In this document: piece by piece, positions 51,801-63,722 of the stretch | Position numbering within the stretch: the stretch's first letter is position 1 | Layout: each line of letters begins with the position of its first letter | Source of the DNA: Ulva prolifera | Taxonomy: Eukaryota > Chlorophyta > Ulvophyceae > Ulvales > Ulvaceae | Length of the DNA stretch: 64,000 bases | NCBI GenBank assembly: GCA_023078555.1 | Contig: CM041201.1 | Span: forward strand, 6,207,172-6,271,171 | Direction of reading: 5' to 3' | Program-made: the position numbers and the translations under genes | The notes under the pieces: model-generated | Seen by the model: the letters and a program-made list of their open reading frames with translations, nothing else | Databases searched by the model: none | What the model was told of the DNA's origin: nothing

Positions 51801-54097
51801 ATGGCTTCCACTGCATCATGTTCTCCCCCGCGGAGCATGAGCTCACTATCCCGCCCGTCTCCGTGGAACTGTTTTGCTTGGCCGCTGAGGCGAAAGCTGC
51901 GGGCAATATGGGTGCTCCTGGTTACATGCATATTTCTTGCTCTGCCAATGCTGATTCTAGAGATGCAGAACCAGCACTGGGGAGCAAAATACTCAGGCGC
52001 GTCTGCAGCCACTGAACCGCTGCGGAACATTGCACAACCTTCATGTGCAAACTCAATGTTTGCATAACTTGTGCAGCTTGGTTCATCAATGTTTGCATAA
52101 CTTGTGCAGCTTGGTTCCTGGCTGGGCTCTTCTGTATTCTAACGCTGCCAATCACGCTATATGAAGTGGCGTTGCATCTAGAATACTATTCAAGGCCAGC
52201 TCTGCAGAGGCATATCATCCGTATTCTTCTGATGCCACCGATCTACGCGCTTGATTCGTGGTTCTGCCTTCGCTTCATCAGTGCTCGCACCGTTCTCACC
52301 CCAATTCGTGAGTGTTATGAAGCTTACACCATCTACAACTTCTTCATGTACCTGATACGGTATCTGGATGGTGCGAATGTTTCAGGTCTTGGTCCTGTTG
52401 TTGCCATTGAATAGAATAGAATAGAAGACAAAAGATCTTGCATGCAGGCCAACTGGGGCCTGTATCTGATTACATGGCATCACAGTCCACTGTGGCTGAT
52501 CACATGACGCCAATGCAGTATTTCTGCCATCCATGGGTTGGAAAAGAGCTGTATCGCAACTGTCGAAATGGGGTTTTGAATTATGTGATATTGAGGCCTG
52601 CCACTGCTGCTGTGATGTGGATCACTTTGATGATCGGGAGCGAACAGCGCTACGAGGAAGGTGCGATTTCATGACGTCTTGCTAGCACGGCTAACTAGGA
52701 ACTTTTTGAATATATATAATTTTTTATTTTAATTGCGACTCTCATGGAATTCTTTGAGTTGTGGATGCGTGTACCTATCCAACCTGACTGCTGTGCAGGC
52801 GTGTTTGCGTGGGGCAACATCTGGCCCTACTGCATGATTATCAACAATTTCTCGCAGGCATGGGCAATCTACGTCCTCATGCTGTTTTACCTCGCCATGC
52901 ACACAGAGTTGCAGCCCTTGAACCCTCTACGGAAGTTCGTGACAATCAAGCTGGTAGTTTTCTTTTCATTTTGGCAAGGTCTCGTGATAACACTGTTGTG
53001 CAGCTTGGAAGTGTTGCGGCCACATTCATCATGGCGGACATACACTGACCGCATTGACTTCAGTGGAGGCCTCCAGGACACTATCATCTGCATAGAAATG
53101 TGCGTTGCTGCTGCCCGATACATAGTTCTTGGTCATGCCGATCGAAATGTGACAGGCATGGCGCCATCTACAGCATATGTTACCATGATTGCCTTACGTG
53201 AGGTAGCCTGCGTAAAGTCATGGCGAGATACATGCTGGTGGTCTCCAGCGGGGTAGCGCAGGACGAATGCGAACGTATCTATATGCAATTGCTATTTCAC
53301 ACACTTGGAAGCACACATGTAAGCTGAGCCCACCTGTGGGTTTGTCTCGTTACACAGAAAAGCTAAGCCTGCCGGATGTTTGTGCTACATGTGGTGCAGG
53401 TTTTTTGCAGCTGCTGCGTTTGCATGGTCTTTTCCCCCGAGAGAGTACATGACAGGGGAACCCCCCGGCTTTTGGAGATCTGTCTATTCACTATTTGATC
53501 TGACTGATGTTGTCGATGATGTACAAGGTGCGTGTCACATTTTAAGGATGATATCAGCCTGAGCAGTGCAAAAACAAGAAGGGGTGAAGCTGACTGTAGA
53601 CCGAGTACATGAGGAGTACCGCGAGATCACAACTCGACCCATTGCAAAGATAATCGCGCCTATCAGAAACACACCGTTCTTCTCGAAGGCTACCAAGGTG
53701 GAGGCTTTCGTTGATCAGGGGACAGAGCTGCGGCCGTTGACTGCTCAAGATGTGATTCCACAACAGCAGTCAGTGTCAGAGGTCCCTGCAGGTAGGTCTG
53801 GCTCCCTGCTGTCCGGGTAGAGGTAATGATGGTCATAATTTGAGGGTCGCGTCTTTCACAGGAGTACATAGCTCGGCACAAGAGTCTGTTGAATGTCGCT
53901 CTACACCTACCACACTACCCGCACGGGCCTCTACACCTGGAGAGGTAGTCAAGTCACAGCCTCTTGCAGGTTCATCTGATCCTAGCAGTGGCGCTCCCAA
54001 ATCAGCTATTGCCGCATTAATCGGTGCCAAGAGTACGCCTGGTCACAAATCATGGGGTGCTAAGCCACCGGTGAAGCTTCAGGCTCACGTGGATTAA
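51801..54097 (+). CDS. OST-alpha/TMEM184-family (DUF300) seven-helix membrane protein
   Basis: Exons 51801-52044, 52110-52385, 52448-52660, 52799-53099, 53400-53527, 53567-53791 and 53862-54097 join in frame to 540 aa, all GT-AG. Family landmarks are in order: a first membrane segment (AIWVLLVTCIFLALPMLIL), then LAGLFCILTLPITLYEVALH with HLEYYSRPALQRHIIRIL, MPPIYALDSW and IRECYEAYTIYNF. CRNGVLNYVILRP, INNFSQAWAIYVLMLFYLAM, FVTIKLVVFFSFWQG and ICIEMFFAAAAFAWSF follow. The C-terminal about 150 residues are polar, Ser/Pro-rich and probably cytoplasmic. Members export organic solutes such as steroids in animals (OST-alpha) or have vacuole or signalling roles in plants (LAZ1). The substrate here is unknown. 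A 33-bp tandem duplication copies the acceptor of exon 2. The intron at 53528-53566 is only 39 nt. Confidence 0.85.
52053..52118 (+). repeat. 33-bp tandem duplication across a 3' splice site
   Basis: Two copies, 52053-52085 and 52086-52118, differ only in the last base. Each contains TAACTTGTGCAG followed by CTTGGTTC, so the acceptor AG occurs at 52075-52076 and again at 52108-52109. The 33-nt spacing keeps the frame. Confidence 0.92.
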
Positions 54098-57000
54098 TGC
54101 TTGAATAGATGTGGCTCTGTGTATTAACCACGGAAGGATCATGTGCAAGCATTCGATTTGGTTTGAGATTGTCATCATGTAATCCTGATTGGTTGAATCT
54201 GACGAGTACATTAGACAATTTTCTTCCTCACTTGCAAGGCTTCTATGGCGCTCCGGCAGCACTGGGGCTGGAGATTGCACTAGCTCTGCTCTAGGAGAAA
54301 TATTGCTTCTCTACGCAAGCATGGTCGCAGCCTGTCCATCTGAGCAAGCAGCACGGCCAATCATTTATGTAGCGAGCCATGGCTGATGTGCAGTGATTCC
54401 TCTGATCCGATCAGGAAATTGCTAACAATACGATTGCAGTCCTGGCGTAGCTTGGAAGTGGCCAGAGGAAACGCAGCATTGTGGTGTTACCTTGTACGGC
54501 TGTGAGAAGTACACTCTGCTGTGTTGACGTGGTGATTTGAATCGGTCTCACCGGTAAGGTGCATTCATGGACTCAGAAGCACATCTTGTGACAGAGCTGC
54601 TGGCAGGGTGTTCGATCAGTGGGTCTTGTGTAAGATCTGGATTCGCTCCAGGCTTCTTGTGGATGTCAACATGGAGTGTGCCGCTCGGTGCATGCATTGA
54701 GATCATAGGCTCGTACATGTCACACGCAGACGTCCCGAAGGGCATATTGTCCAAGTTGTACTTGTTCACACCGGACCTCAAGTGCAAGCCCAACTGACAT
54801 CGAGTGCGACAGGCGCACCCCAAGCAGTGCATGGAATGCTACCTCATAACTAGTGCTCGACATGACGTGCCAGGGATTTGAGACACCCTGCTCATCCGAC
54901 AGCTATGTGCTGACCGCAGGGTCCCTGCGATCTGACAGAAGTGCCCATCTGTCATACAAGCAGACCTGTCGTACAACAGCACAGCCTCTAAAACACAATC
55001 AACACAGGCTGACAGGTCACATGTCTGGATCCCGGCCCATGGGTGAAGGCCCCCTCCTGGTAGGCGCACACCAAGTCCCGTGCCCGCCTGGTGCTCCTGC
55101 AAGCAGGACAGCATGCGGAGGCAGTGGCACGAGGGCATTACACGATGGCAAGCGCCAGCCTGCCTACTCGCACGTGTGCCAAACGGACCAAATCACAGGG
55201 ACAAGTAGCATCGCAAGTATTGAAAATGCGTGCCAGAAGTGGAGTTTGGGGTCGATGGATGTAGGTGGCACCTGATCTGATACCCTGATGACTCATCAGT
55301 GATGTGCGATGCCGGCTGCAGATGACGCTGTTGCCGGCCAGAACCAGACATTCAGGGTCAGATTAGGGACAGGAATGAGAGAAGTAAAAAAAGGCCGATG
55401 AGACACTCTGTTCATCCAGCCAGGTAGCAGTTTGTGTACAGGAAACATGTCTGATCATCCGTGGGTGGCAGTCAAATCGTAGCACCACAGCCCGCCCTGC
55501 TGGGGATGCAACGCAACTGGGACTGGCACAATAGGCTGGTGTTGTATGCATATGAGGCAGGTCTGCACGGTTTCTTCCCCTTGCCGAGTGAGTCATTCTG
55601 CCAGAAGACAATGGAGCACCTTACCTGATCTTGCATAACTCGGTGTGGTGAGAGTGTCTGCAGTGAGTTGCTGTGCAATTACTTTGCGCCGAACGATGCT
55701 GGCTTTTCGCAGGGGTATTGGTTTGATGCTGTGTTTTGGAACGCAAATCCCACTGGCATAGCTGGTCTGCCTTAGATGCTTGGTCTCTGCGGCCGATGCG
55801 TGATTATATGTTTCAGCTAGCATCGACACTACCATGGTAATTTCCAGAAAGGTATGATAGCGAGGCACCCTGCAGAAGTGCGCCTTCCCTGCACCCATAC
55901 CCTGCTGCGAGGGAAACATGTTCGTCAACAGGCGTACCACCCTCCCGGCCTCTCTCCGTTGTCAGTGAGATCATACTTACACCTGAAAGCTGAGTTCATT
56001 GGCCGCACAGCGTGCTGTGGCGCTGTTCCTCAGTTTTACGTCTCGTGCTTAATTTCTGCCTGCGCGATGCTTGTGGTTGACCGACATCGGTGGAGAATCT
56101 CTCAGGCTGCCGTCCTGGTCGTCTCTACCCCTAGCTGAAAGACCATATGCATACCGCAGGTTATTGTGAAGTGTGAGCCTGTGTATGATCCCCGACTGCT
56201 TTGTCGGATCGGACTCAACATAGTGTTTTATCGATTACACACTATCTCGGAGATACAGCCACGGGGGACAAGAATGCTTTGTTCCTCGACACGAGGGTCG
56301 CCGCGGTCTCCGCGACCGATGTTGCCGTGGCGTAGGTGTCAGAACAGGCATTCACGCTGCTGTGTGACATCCACGCAAGCTGAATGACCAGACTTATTGA
56401 GTGCGGCGACAAGGCTGCTTGCCTGTCAATAGCCGAATCGGTTCATCAACCCACGACGAAAAACGCTGCATCGGATGGCTGGTGCAGGTTTCCGCGACCT
56501 CAGCGAGACATCTACACTTGATCTTGGTACTTTTCCACCACGTGACTGCTACTCGTCGATGTTCAGCGCTTGTGAGCAGACATTTGGCGTCGAGTACGCC
56601 ATCCCATCAGCACGCCACCATTAGCCATACGACACTCACATACGTACTTTTGCCACCACACCAGCACAGCATTGGCATGATGATCATTTGCCCCAGTTGA
56701 TCTCCAGTATCGCAACACGGTGCTGTGTCTTCAGATTCATGACATACAATCTTCTCGCTGACCACGGGTGCAAGTCGAACAAAATTCCCTTCATAACAAT
56801 TTACATATGTCTTATTTCAATGTCACTGCTGCTGATCTGCAATGCTGAAGAAACACAGAATGCGAATGTGTGCGCTTGCCTTCAGGCTGACAGCCTCAGG
56901 GGGCTCTCCATGTAGACACTTACCTGCATCCAAATTTGCCACAAATTCCTTCAGTGGGGTAACAGCATGCACGGTGCTAGGTTTATCATGGAGAAGCAAA

Positions 57001-57837
57001 GTATGCACAAGGAGCTATCCAATGGCAGTTGAATGATCAAGGTACACCTAGTGTGCGAGGGAACATTTTGGGGTCAAAGGTGCCTTGCGTGGTGCGCAAC
57101 CGCTTGGTCGTACTGCGCGGACCTGACAGGAACACAGGTCTCCTGAGATGCCTGCGCATCGCTGTATCTACTTCTATGGGCCTGACTTCTGCAGGGTGAA
57201 GTGGAACGTACATATCACCATGCAATGCGGTTGAAGTTGTTTTGGCTTGGCGTCCAAGATCTTTTGAAAGTGGTGTGCAAGAAGACCGGCTTGTCGTCGA
57301 GTGTTCAACTCTTCTCTGTGCGGGCCACTTCTGACGCATTCAAATTACAAGCTGCAATAAAGTCGGCTTGGGAGCCACTCACCACAAATGAAGAGCATTG
57401 AACCTGAGTTACGAGCGCTTATTCAAGTTGCCCCGGCTCAGCGTTATGGTCGTAACAGAGACAGAATACCCGCTACATCGATGTACCAAGCACAATATCT
57501 AGGCAGTGATCATGTACCTCGAGTGATCACCTCGACAATTTCTGTACCTACAAACCTACGTAAGGGCATACCTTTTATCTGATTGCAGCACTTGGGCTCA
57601 ACGATATTGGTTACAGCGTGGTCATGAGTGCTAACAAGGCAACTTGACACGGAAGACGATCGACTCACTCTTCTCATTTTGCTTGTCACTTTACTATTTT
57701 ATCTTTGTCGGTTCGATCTCAGACGCGTCGTGCCAACGCTAATATGATCCTTGTGGGGAAAGCTTGTGCACTGGCAGAAGCCTTGGCCGAATATATCATC
57801 TTAGCTTGAAGAGATCACGGCTATGAACAAGAGTAAC
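54098..57837. other. No confident gene
   Basis: Short frames only. A minus-strand stretch at 57008-56930 encodes HDKPSTVHAVTPLKEFVANL and is followed by a strong donor (GTAAGTG) at about 56930-56924. With the minus-strand frame 57339-57037 it may mark exons of an unidentified minus-strand gene. On the plus strand, an acceptor at about 56731 precedes FMTYNLLAD, a stretch reminiscent of the start of endonuclease/exonuclease/phosphatase domains, with nothing further to support it. The frame 54567-54797 is unrecognised. Confidence 0.35.
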
Positions 57838-57870
57838 GTAACACACGCGTAACACACGCGTAACACACGC
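57838..57870 (+). repeat. Three tandem copies of an 11-bp unit
   Basis: GTAACACACGC occurs three times in succession. About 50 bp later, TAGTCTAGTACA occurs twice as separated copies. Confidence 0.85.
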
Positions 57871-60078
57871 TTGTGCAAACCAGCACACTCGAACAAACGC
57901 CATAGTCTAGTACAGTCTACAGCACAACATACCATATGCTGTAGTCTAGTACATAGTGTTGTATCGCCTATATATAGGCATTTCGATCCGGGCGTGGCTC
58001 ACGTTATGTATACAGTGCGCTTGCTGCGATTCAGTCGTTTGTCTTGAGTTCCGGATGGGAGCGCTTCCATCTCCAGTATCTTGCACAGTTCTACAAATGT
58101 AGCCTGTTGCCATTTGTCACTCTGGTCAAGTCATCCTCGACGCTGAGGCCCTCACTTCCACTGTAGTGGTCTCATACTTGGGCATGGTCAATGATTGCTA
58201 CTATCCTTGTTGGGAAGCCTTTACCAGCCTGCTCACTGCGCATGACACGTGCTCGCCCATATTACGATCATTGTGCGATATTCGTCAACCTTCGTAGCCC
58301 TAGCACCCATCAGGGAGGCACCAGAGACCCTTTCCAAGAGCCTCCTGATCCCAACATTATTGTTGGGGATCTACTTGGCTCTCAGGGCTGATCAAGTACC
58401 ACGTTGACTTGTGCGAGCCTGAATATATGCTAACTCTTGTGCAAGAAGAATGCAAAACATGGCTGCCTTAATCTGATTTTGACTCACGAAAAATCATTGC
58501 CCTCAATGCGTCTAAAGCGGCACTGGCACTACGTATGGCTCCTCACGGCTGATTGGCGCCGGAGGGTTTGCCAAAACCTGGCCATGGCTCGCATCGCAGC
58601 AGCATCAGCACGCAAGCGCTGCTTTCACATGCTCTAAGGCTTACAGAGGGAACCGCTTCGTGTTTTTTTTCTCGTTCTTGGGCCGCAACGCTATATCATT
58701 TGCTGCCTCAAGCTGGGAGGCAGAAAGAAAGTAACAGCTTGTCCCAAGCTGCCGCCGAGCGCACCCCGCGCCGGCCTCAGTGCCAGAGTCTAGCGGCGCA
58801 TTATATTATATCCAGAAGAGAGGCTGCGCAGCAGGCGAAGAGGGGTGACTCGCCACCCAGGCCAGGTGATCAGGGAGCGGTGACAGGTCGCTTACCCTGA
58901 GTCCCACCAAAACTGCCTTGCCCGTGTAGCGTGCCATCAGCAAGCCAGCGGTGCAAACCTTGTAGGCGGCTGCACTGCAGAGGCGTCGTCAACAGATCGC
59001 GCATCGCATTGTCAGCCGCCTGAAGGCAGCGCCCGACGTACAGCCACTTTTGCAAGCCTTTTGGGGCACACAACCGCTGTGGAGCTATTCCGGTTGTATG
59101 TCTCATGAGACAGCTGGACCAGGAAGGCGCTCACTGCCTGCACGGCTGTACTTGACACATTTACACTGGTGTGCAGCCTCTGCCGCAGCACTGTCGCGGA
59201 GCGCTGCGGCGCGGACGTCGGAGGTGGTTTACGGGCGAGTGACGCACATGTATCCGATCCCTGCACGCCGGGAGATCACCGCGAGGATGATCGCCGCTCG
59301 GCACCGCTCAGCCCAATGCTGCGAAAGCGCGGGAGGGCCTGGGTGTTAACGCTGTCTGTGGCCAATTGCTGCCACATCACTTGCACCCTGCTGAGTTACA
59401 GGTCGTTTGAGGTTGGGGATGGGGGTGCACCAGCTGTGGCAGATGGTGAGCCCTACAGGGCAAGGGGGGCAATCTGAGCGCCTGCGTCGCATCGCCCGGC
59501 GACATAACAGCGGCAGTGTCTGTGAGAGGGGAGGGTGCCTGCGCGCCATGAGAAAAGAAAAGACCGTATTTGATGCCAGGGTGGCTGAGAAACTTACATG
59601 GGCTGCAGTATGGTGAGATCGCACGCTTCGCGCTGTCGGGTACGAGTCGGGAAAGGCTAGATGAGCTTCTGTGTCAAGCATGGTAGCATTGTCAGCTTGT
59701 GAGGTGGCAATTGCCAGGGCAATGCACAGGTAAGCCTAGGCGCAATGAGCGGGAGATGCCGCGGCCGTGGCCGGGGTGCGCGAGGATGTGGCGGCAAGTG
59801 ATGGACGGGGTGCTGCTGTGTGCCCTTAGAGGCCGCGGCCGAGGCCCTGAAGGACCAGCATCGGTTCCAACGCTGAACCGATGCCACGACGTGTGATAGA
59901 TCGGCGCCATGTCTCCATGAGCAGTTCGTGGCGGGCGCCCCATACTTGTTTGCTTACCAGCGAGTGTGTCCAGACTTACCGTTGCGTCCGCAGGGATAGG
60001 TGTCATCGTGGCTGAGGCGGAGCAGGATATCTTCTGTGAGGCACAGTCATGCCTACACGCTGATTTTCAAGTCGGATA
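57871..60078. other. No confident gene
   Basis: GC-rich stretches from 58.5 to 59.9 kb carry open frames on both strands, for example minus 59106-58870 with GLQKWLYVGRCLQAADNAM. They look like eroded repeat sequence, but I cannot assign a family. A T/C-rich run is at about 58660-58675. Confidence 0.35.
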
Positions 60079-60360
60079 GCAACTCGGGTCCAATGGGTTG
60101 AGGACGGATATCGAATATTAAAAGCTACCCCCTCTTTTTCAGGAGGTCGTGGGTTCGATTCTGCGTGCGCTTTGGGGAATCGAAACGGCCGTACGTGACC
60201 ACCTTGCTTAGCACAGGAGGAGGCCCTGTGAGTTGCGTACGGTCGTCTGAGGGGGGTTTCCAGGTGGTTTACACCTTCGGCATATGTGGTCCCGTTAAGT
60301 CGGAGCTGTCAATGTCCAATAAGATACGGCTCATTAAATTCAGAATTACTTTACTTGACT
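60079..60360 (+). repeat. tRNA-Glu-derived SINE
   Basis: The head resembles a tRNA-Glu gene. A GGTCCAATGGGTTGAGGAC block (60087-60105) acts as the internal A box. CTCTTTTTCAGGAG (60132-60145) sits where the anticodon arm would be. GGTTCGATTC (60152-60161) is a clean B box. The spacing between boxes is longer than in a real tRNA, the stems do not close, and no acceptor stem is present, so it is not a functional tRNA. The tail contains the block at 60276-60355 that recurs at 42065-42150. RNA polymerase III would read it rightwards. Confidence 0.55.
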
Positions 60361-61432
60361 CCATGCTGGTTTGATGCGTCTTGGGGCCTGGGAGCGCCAT
60401 GAGCCATGCTGCCGCGATATCCCCTTCAGCTCTGCAGCCGGGCAACCGTAACGTGGTCTCATCTTGCAATCTGGGACAAGGAGCCACACGCAGCCACAAA
60501 TAGACTTTAAGATGACAGCCTTGCAAATGTTGCCTTGGTACAGGCAGGTGCCTGCTGCAGCTGAGTCACACGCATGTGTCCAGGGCCGGACATGCGGCGT
60601 TCCAGGGCCAGCGGTGACAGGAACAAAAGAGCTGCACGGCAGACGTAGCCTGTCAAGCTCTTCCTGCTTCTCAATAAATGGGCAGCCGCAAAGTGGCAGG
60701 CCGCATCCGCCTCCATCAGCAAGGGCGAACTGGGCCAGTGCCGCTGTTGGCCAGCGCGCTGTGCCTGCGACAACCTCTGAGTAGTGTCTGAGACCCATGC
60801 CGCCGTGGCGGTGGGGCAGGACGGCCTTTGCAGCCTGAGCCAGTGCCAGGCCAGCGATCCTGATGGCGGTTTATAAGCCGCGCAGTGTGGCTCGCTCAGC
60901 GGCCGGCAGGTGATCCTGGAGTATACCCCACTGTGTGCTCGGAGGGGTTGTGTTTCCTTGTGCTGGAGGCAGTGGTGCAGAGACTGCCCACTTTGCGTGG
61001 GCTGACAGCGGCAACGCAATGAGCTTATGGATTTGCGCGCCACAGTGTGCTGGCTTCGGTGTCCACATGAGCCTCAACGCGAGCATCAGTGCCCAGTGGA
61101 GTGCTGCAGGTGAGCATCCCATCAGTTGCTGCAGGCGGCCTGTGCCTGTACTGCCACATCGCGCGTTTTCTTGGGGTAATCACAGGTCGCCACCGGCTCT
61201 GCGCGATTGCATGCGTGCTGCGGAAGGATATCGGGACTGCAGCAGTCACGACACCGTCCACGGCGGCCTGCACATATAGCCTCTGCGCTTGCCGCAAGGT
61301 TGGAAGATACTCGAGCGCGACCAGTAGCGGCCCATTCGAATGAACTACAAGCACGCCCGCGACAGTCACAAGCGATCGTTGTGTCTGTCGCGGGTGTGTT
61401 TGTAATTTAACGCGCGGGGTACCCACGCGCAT
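60361..61432 (-). pseudogene. Remnant of a non-LTR retrotransposon reverse transcriptase
   Basis: On the minus strand at about 60840-60730 the translation reads AKAVLPHRHGGMGLRHYSEV and continues with an Ala-rich stretch. LPxxxGGxGLR followed by Ala-rich sequence is the usual segment just downstream of the reverse transcriptase core in LINE-type elements. Upstream minus-strand sequence to 61432 stays open in shifting frames, consistent with a decayed coding region. No catalytic motif could be identified. The SINE lies immediately beyond its 3' side in the opposite orientation. Confidence 0.45.
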
Positions 61433-62048
61433 GCACTAGAGTGTGCTTGATTCTGGGTTCGATGGTGCTCAGCTTGAATGCGGGGTCTTGGTCTGGCCAG
61501 GCAGAGTGAGGAGGAGATTACAAGGACAGCCGTTAGGCCCCTCACGCCCACGAATGTCCATGCATGCCATGCACATATGTGATTCCACTGCAGTGTGTGC
61601 GGAAGAGTTGCGGTTAACGTTGTTGCTTCCGTCGTGCCGTCGAATTCTGCTTGCGGTCTGACGTGCATCTCAGAGTTGTCTGTGTAACCCAGCGGCGCTT
61701 CCATGTTTTTTTTTACATGTGAGCGTGATGCATGAAGCGGCGCGCTGCTCCGGCCCAAGCCCGGCATGGCGACAGGTGTCCCTGCAGGGCCCGTGCCAGT
61801 CAAAGTGTTTCAAGGGAATATTCCATGACGCGCCATATAACTGATGAGATAGCACATGGCCACGAAAACACACTGAAGTATTCCAAGCTACTTTTGACAG
61901 AGTCTCTTACTGCGGCCTGTGGCTGCGACCAATGTCGGTCAGCGGTGGCTTCCACGCTCACTCTCCAGCGCCCTGGCCAATAGTCTGATCATCGGTTGAC
62001 GGCCAGAGTTGTCTAATCAATATGATATTAGCGCATGCTGCCAGACCC
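61433..62048. other. No confident gene; upstream region of the RSPH14-like gene
   Basis: There is no recognised coding sequence. A T-run at about 61706-61714 is the only visible landmark. The promoter of the next gene should lie here. Confidence 0.45.
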
Positions 62049-63722
62049 ATGCCGCGAGATCCCAAAGATGGATCGGCAACGAGAGGATTTGATGGCGTCG
62101 CGTTCCCGAAGCTCGTGCGTATTGACTTTCCAAATTTCGCTACTCGAATGTATTGCCACATGAACGTTATAGTCGATGTTCTTCCTGTGAACACAGATCC
62201 GAAATCTCCAGCATGCCAGCCTGGAAGTTCGCATCAAAGCCCTCCAAGTAGCGGAGGAGCTTCTGGCCGAACCCAAATCTCTCACACAATGCATTCAAGC
62301 GGGTATATGCCCGGTACTCGCGGGATTGTTGCAGGTGCTGTTTTCGTCCTGTTTCTTTCCATCTGCTGCTGCTGCCATACAGCATGCAGCACTGAATCGC
62401 CCGAACCTTGTATCAGGTCAAGGAAGACAATTGTCGCGCATTGACGGCAGATCGGTTGCGATTCGTCATGCGTACACCTAGTGGCGCAGCTTCTGCAGCC
62501 GCCTGTGGCGTACTGCCTCTGCTGCTCGACGGCATCATGGACAACAATGCTGTGGTCCGATTTTCATATTACAGGACACTGCTGGACAGCGTTCAGCATG
62601 AGCAGCAGAGACAGGAAGTCGCAGATATTACAGTGACTTGTAGCAAACCGGCATTTCAACAGCTGCTCCTAAATGCACATCCCGCACGACGATTCGAGAT
62701 GGAAGCAGGCAGTGACCTTCCTGCAGTTGCCTACATCTTGGCATGTGCTATCGCTGAGACAAATACCTATCGCGAGAAACCTGACCTTCATGAGCCTGGC
62801 TGCTGTGTGGCGCTACCACTGCAGCTGTTGGAGAAGATTGCCCAGGTGTTGATTGCTACCTCTGGGGCAGTGTTGGAGTTGTTTCAGGTGTTATTGCATA
62901 TGCACCAAGAATAACAATATCGTTTCAGAGAATTGCATGGACAGCTGCGTATTCAGGGCCAGTTGACTGCAGAAGAGAGGGAACCAGGTTGTGCTGGAGA
63001 CTATAATGGAGTCGGCAGATACAGTTCCGTACTTGGCATCGTTGCTGACTGCACCATTCCCTCGGCAGGTCCAGCTGGCTGCCATCAAGCTGCTTTCCGC
63101 ACTCTGCTCCACTGACAACGGCAAGGCAGCCGCAGTGTGTGAACTCCCGTGTGGTTATTGCATCTAGCACATGCATAGCAACATTCTCCATCGTTGACAT
63201 GAGTGCTTTCGCAAAAAAAAAATTGATTTGCATGTTTGAATCGTTTTGCAAATTCTGGATGTCTTGGAACTGCTCAGACCGTGCATATGACCAACGGCAT
63301 CACTTGGGTTGAGATGGGGACGGTCAATTCAGGTTGAAGCAGGCTGCGTGATTCAGCTGATAGGTCTCACAACCACTGGCCACATGGAGCTCACTATTGC
63401 TGCAACAGGCGCTCTCGCTATGATCACCACAGCTTCTACAGGAAAAGAGGCATTGCTTCAAACTGGAGAAGTCCTTCTCTTTTTGGAGCTGCTTGACTGG
63501 AGTAACTTGTCTTTGGAGCGTAACATACTCAGTATTATCACAAACGCTGCAGAAAATCCACAGATGCGGGCTATGCTGAATGTGGGTACAAGCATGCACC
63601 ATAGTTTGGCTGCTATTATTTCTGAATTCTATGCAAGCCGGCGCCATAAATTGAAAAATGCAGGACCACGGAATAATGGAATACCTCACAAGCACACAGT
63701 TCTCAGGCAGCAGTACTATTAG
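62049..63722 (+). CDS. RSPH14: RSPH14-like armadillo-repeat protein (ciliary radial spoke)
   Basis: Exons 62049-62114, 62197-62334, 62417-62887, 62973-63134 and 63333-63722 are all phase 0 and give 408 aa. The start reads MPRDPKDGSATRGFDGVAFP, then KL, matching the 'DP..A...FG..ALPKL' opening of RSPH14 (RTDR1). Armadillo helices follow: ASLEVRIKALQVAEELLAEP, GVLPLLLDGIMDNNAVVRFS, TVPYLASLLTAPFPRQVQLA, and in the last exon IAATGALAMITTASTGKEAL with NAAENPQMRAML. The third exon carries an insertion relative to animal RSPH14 (roughly 62630-62800). RSPH14 belongs to the radial-spoke head of motile cilia. A different 3' end is possible: an acceptor at about 63700 would lead to AAVLLERRERVLCSKLHSS and a longer C-terminus. 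If the family call is right, the organism has motile flagella. Confidence 0.72.

Noticed and set aside
60079..60165. A functional tRNA-Glu gene
   Set aside because: The B box is good, but the T stem does not pair, the spacing between A and B boxes is too long, and there is no acceptor stem. A SINE head fits better.
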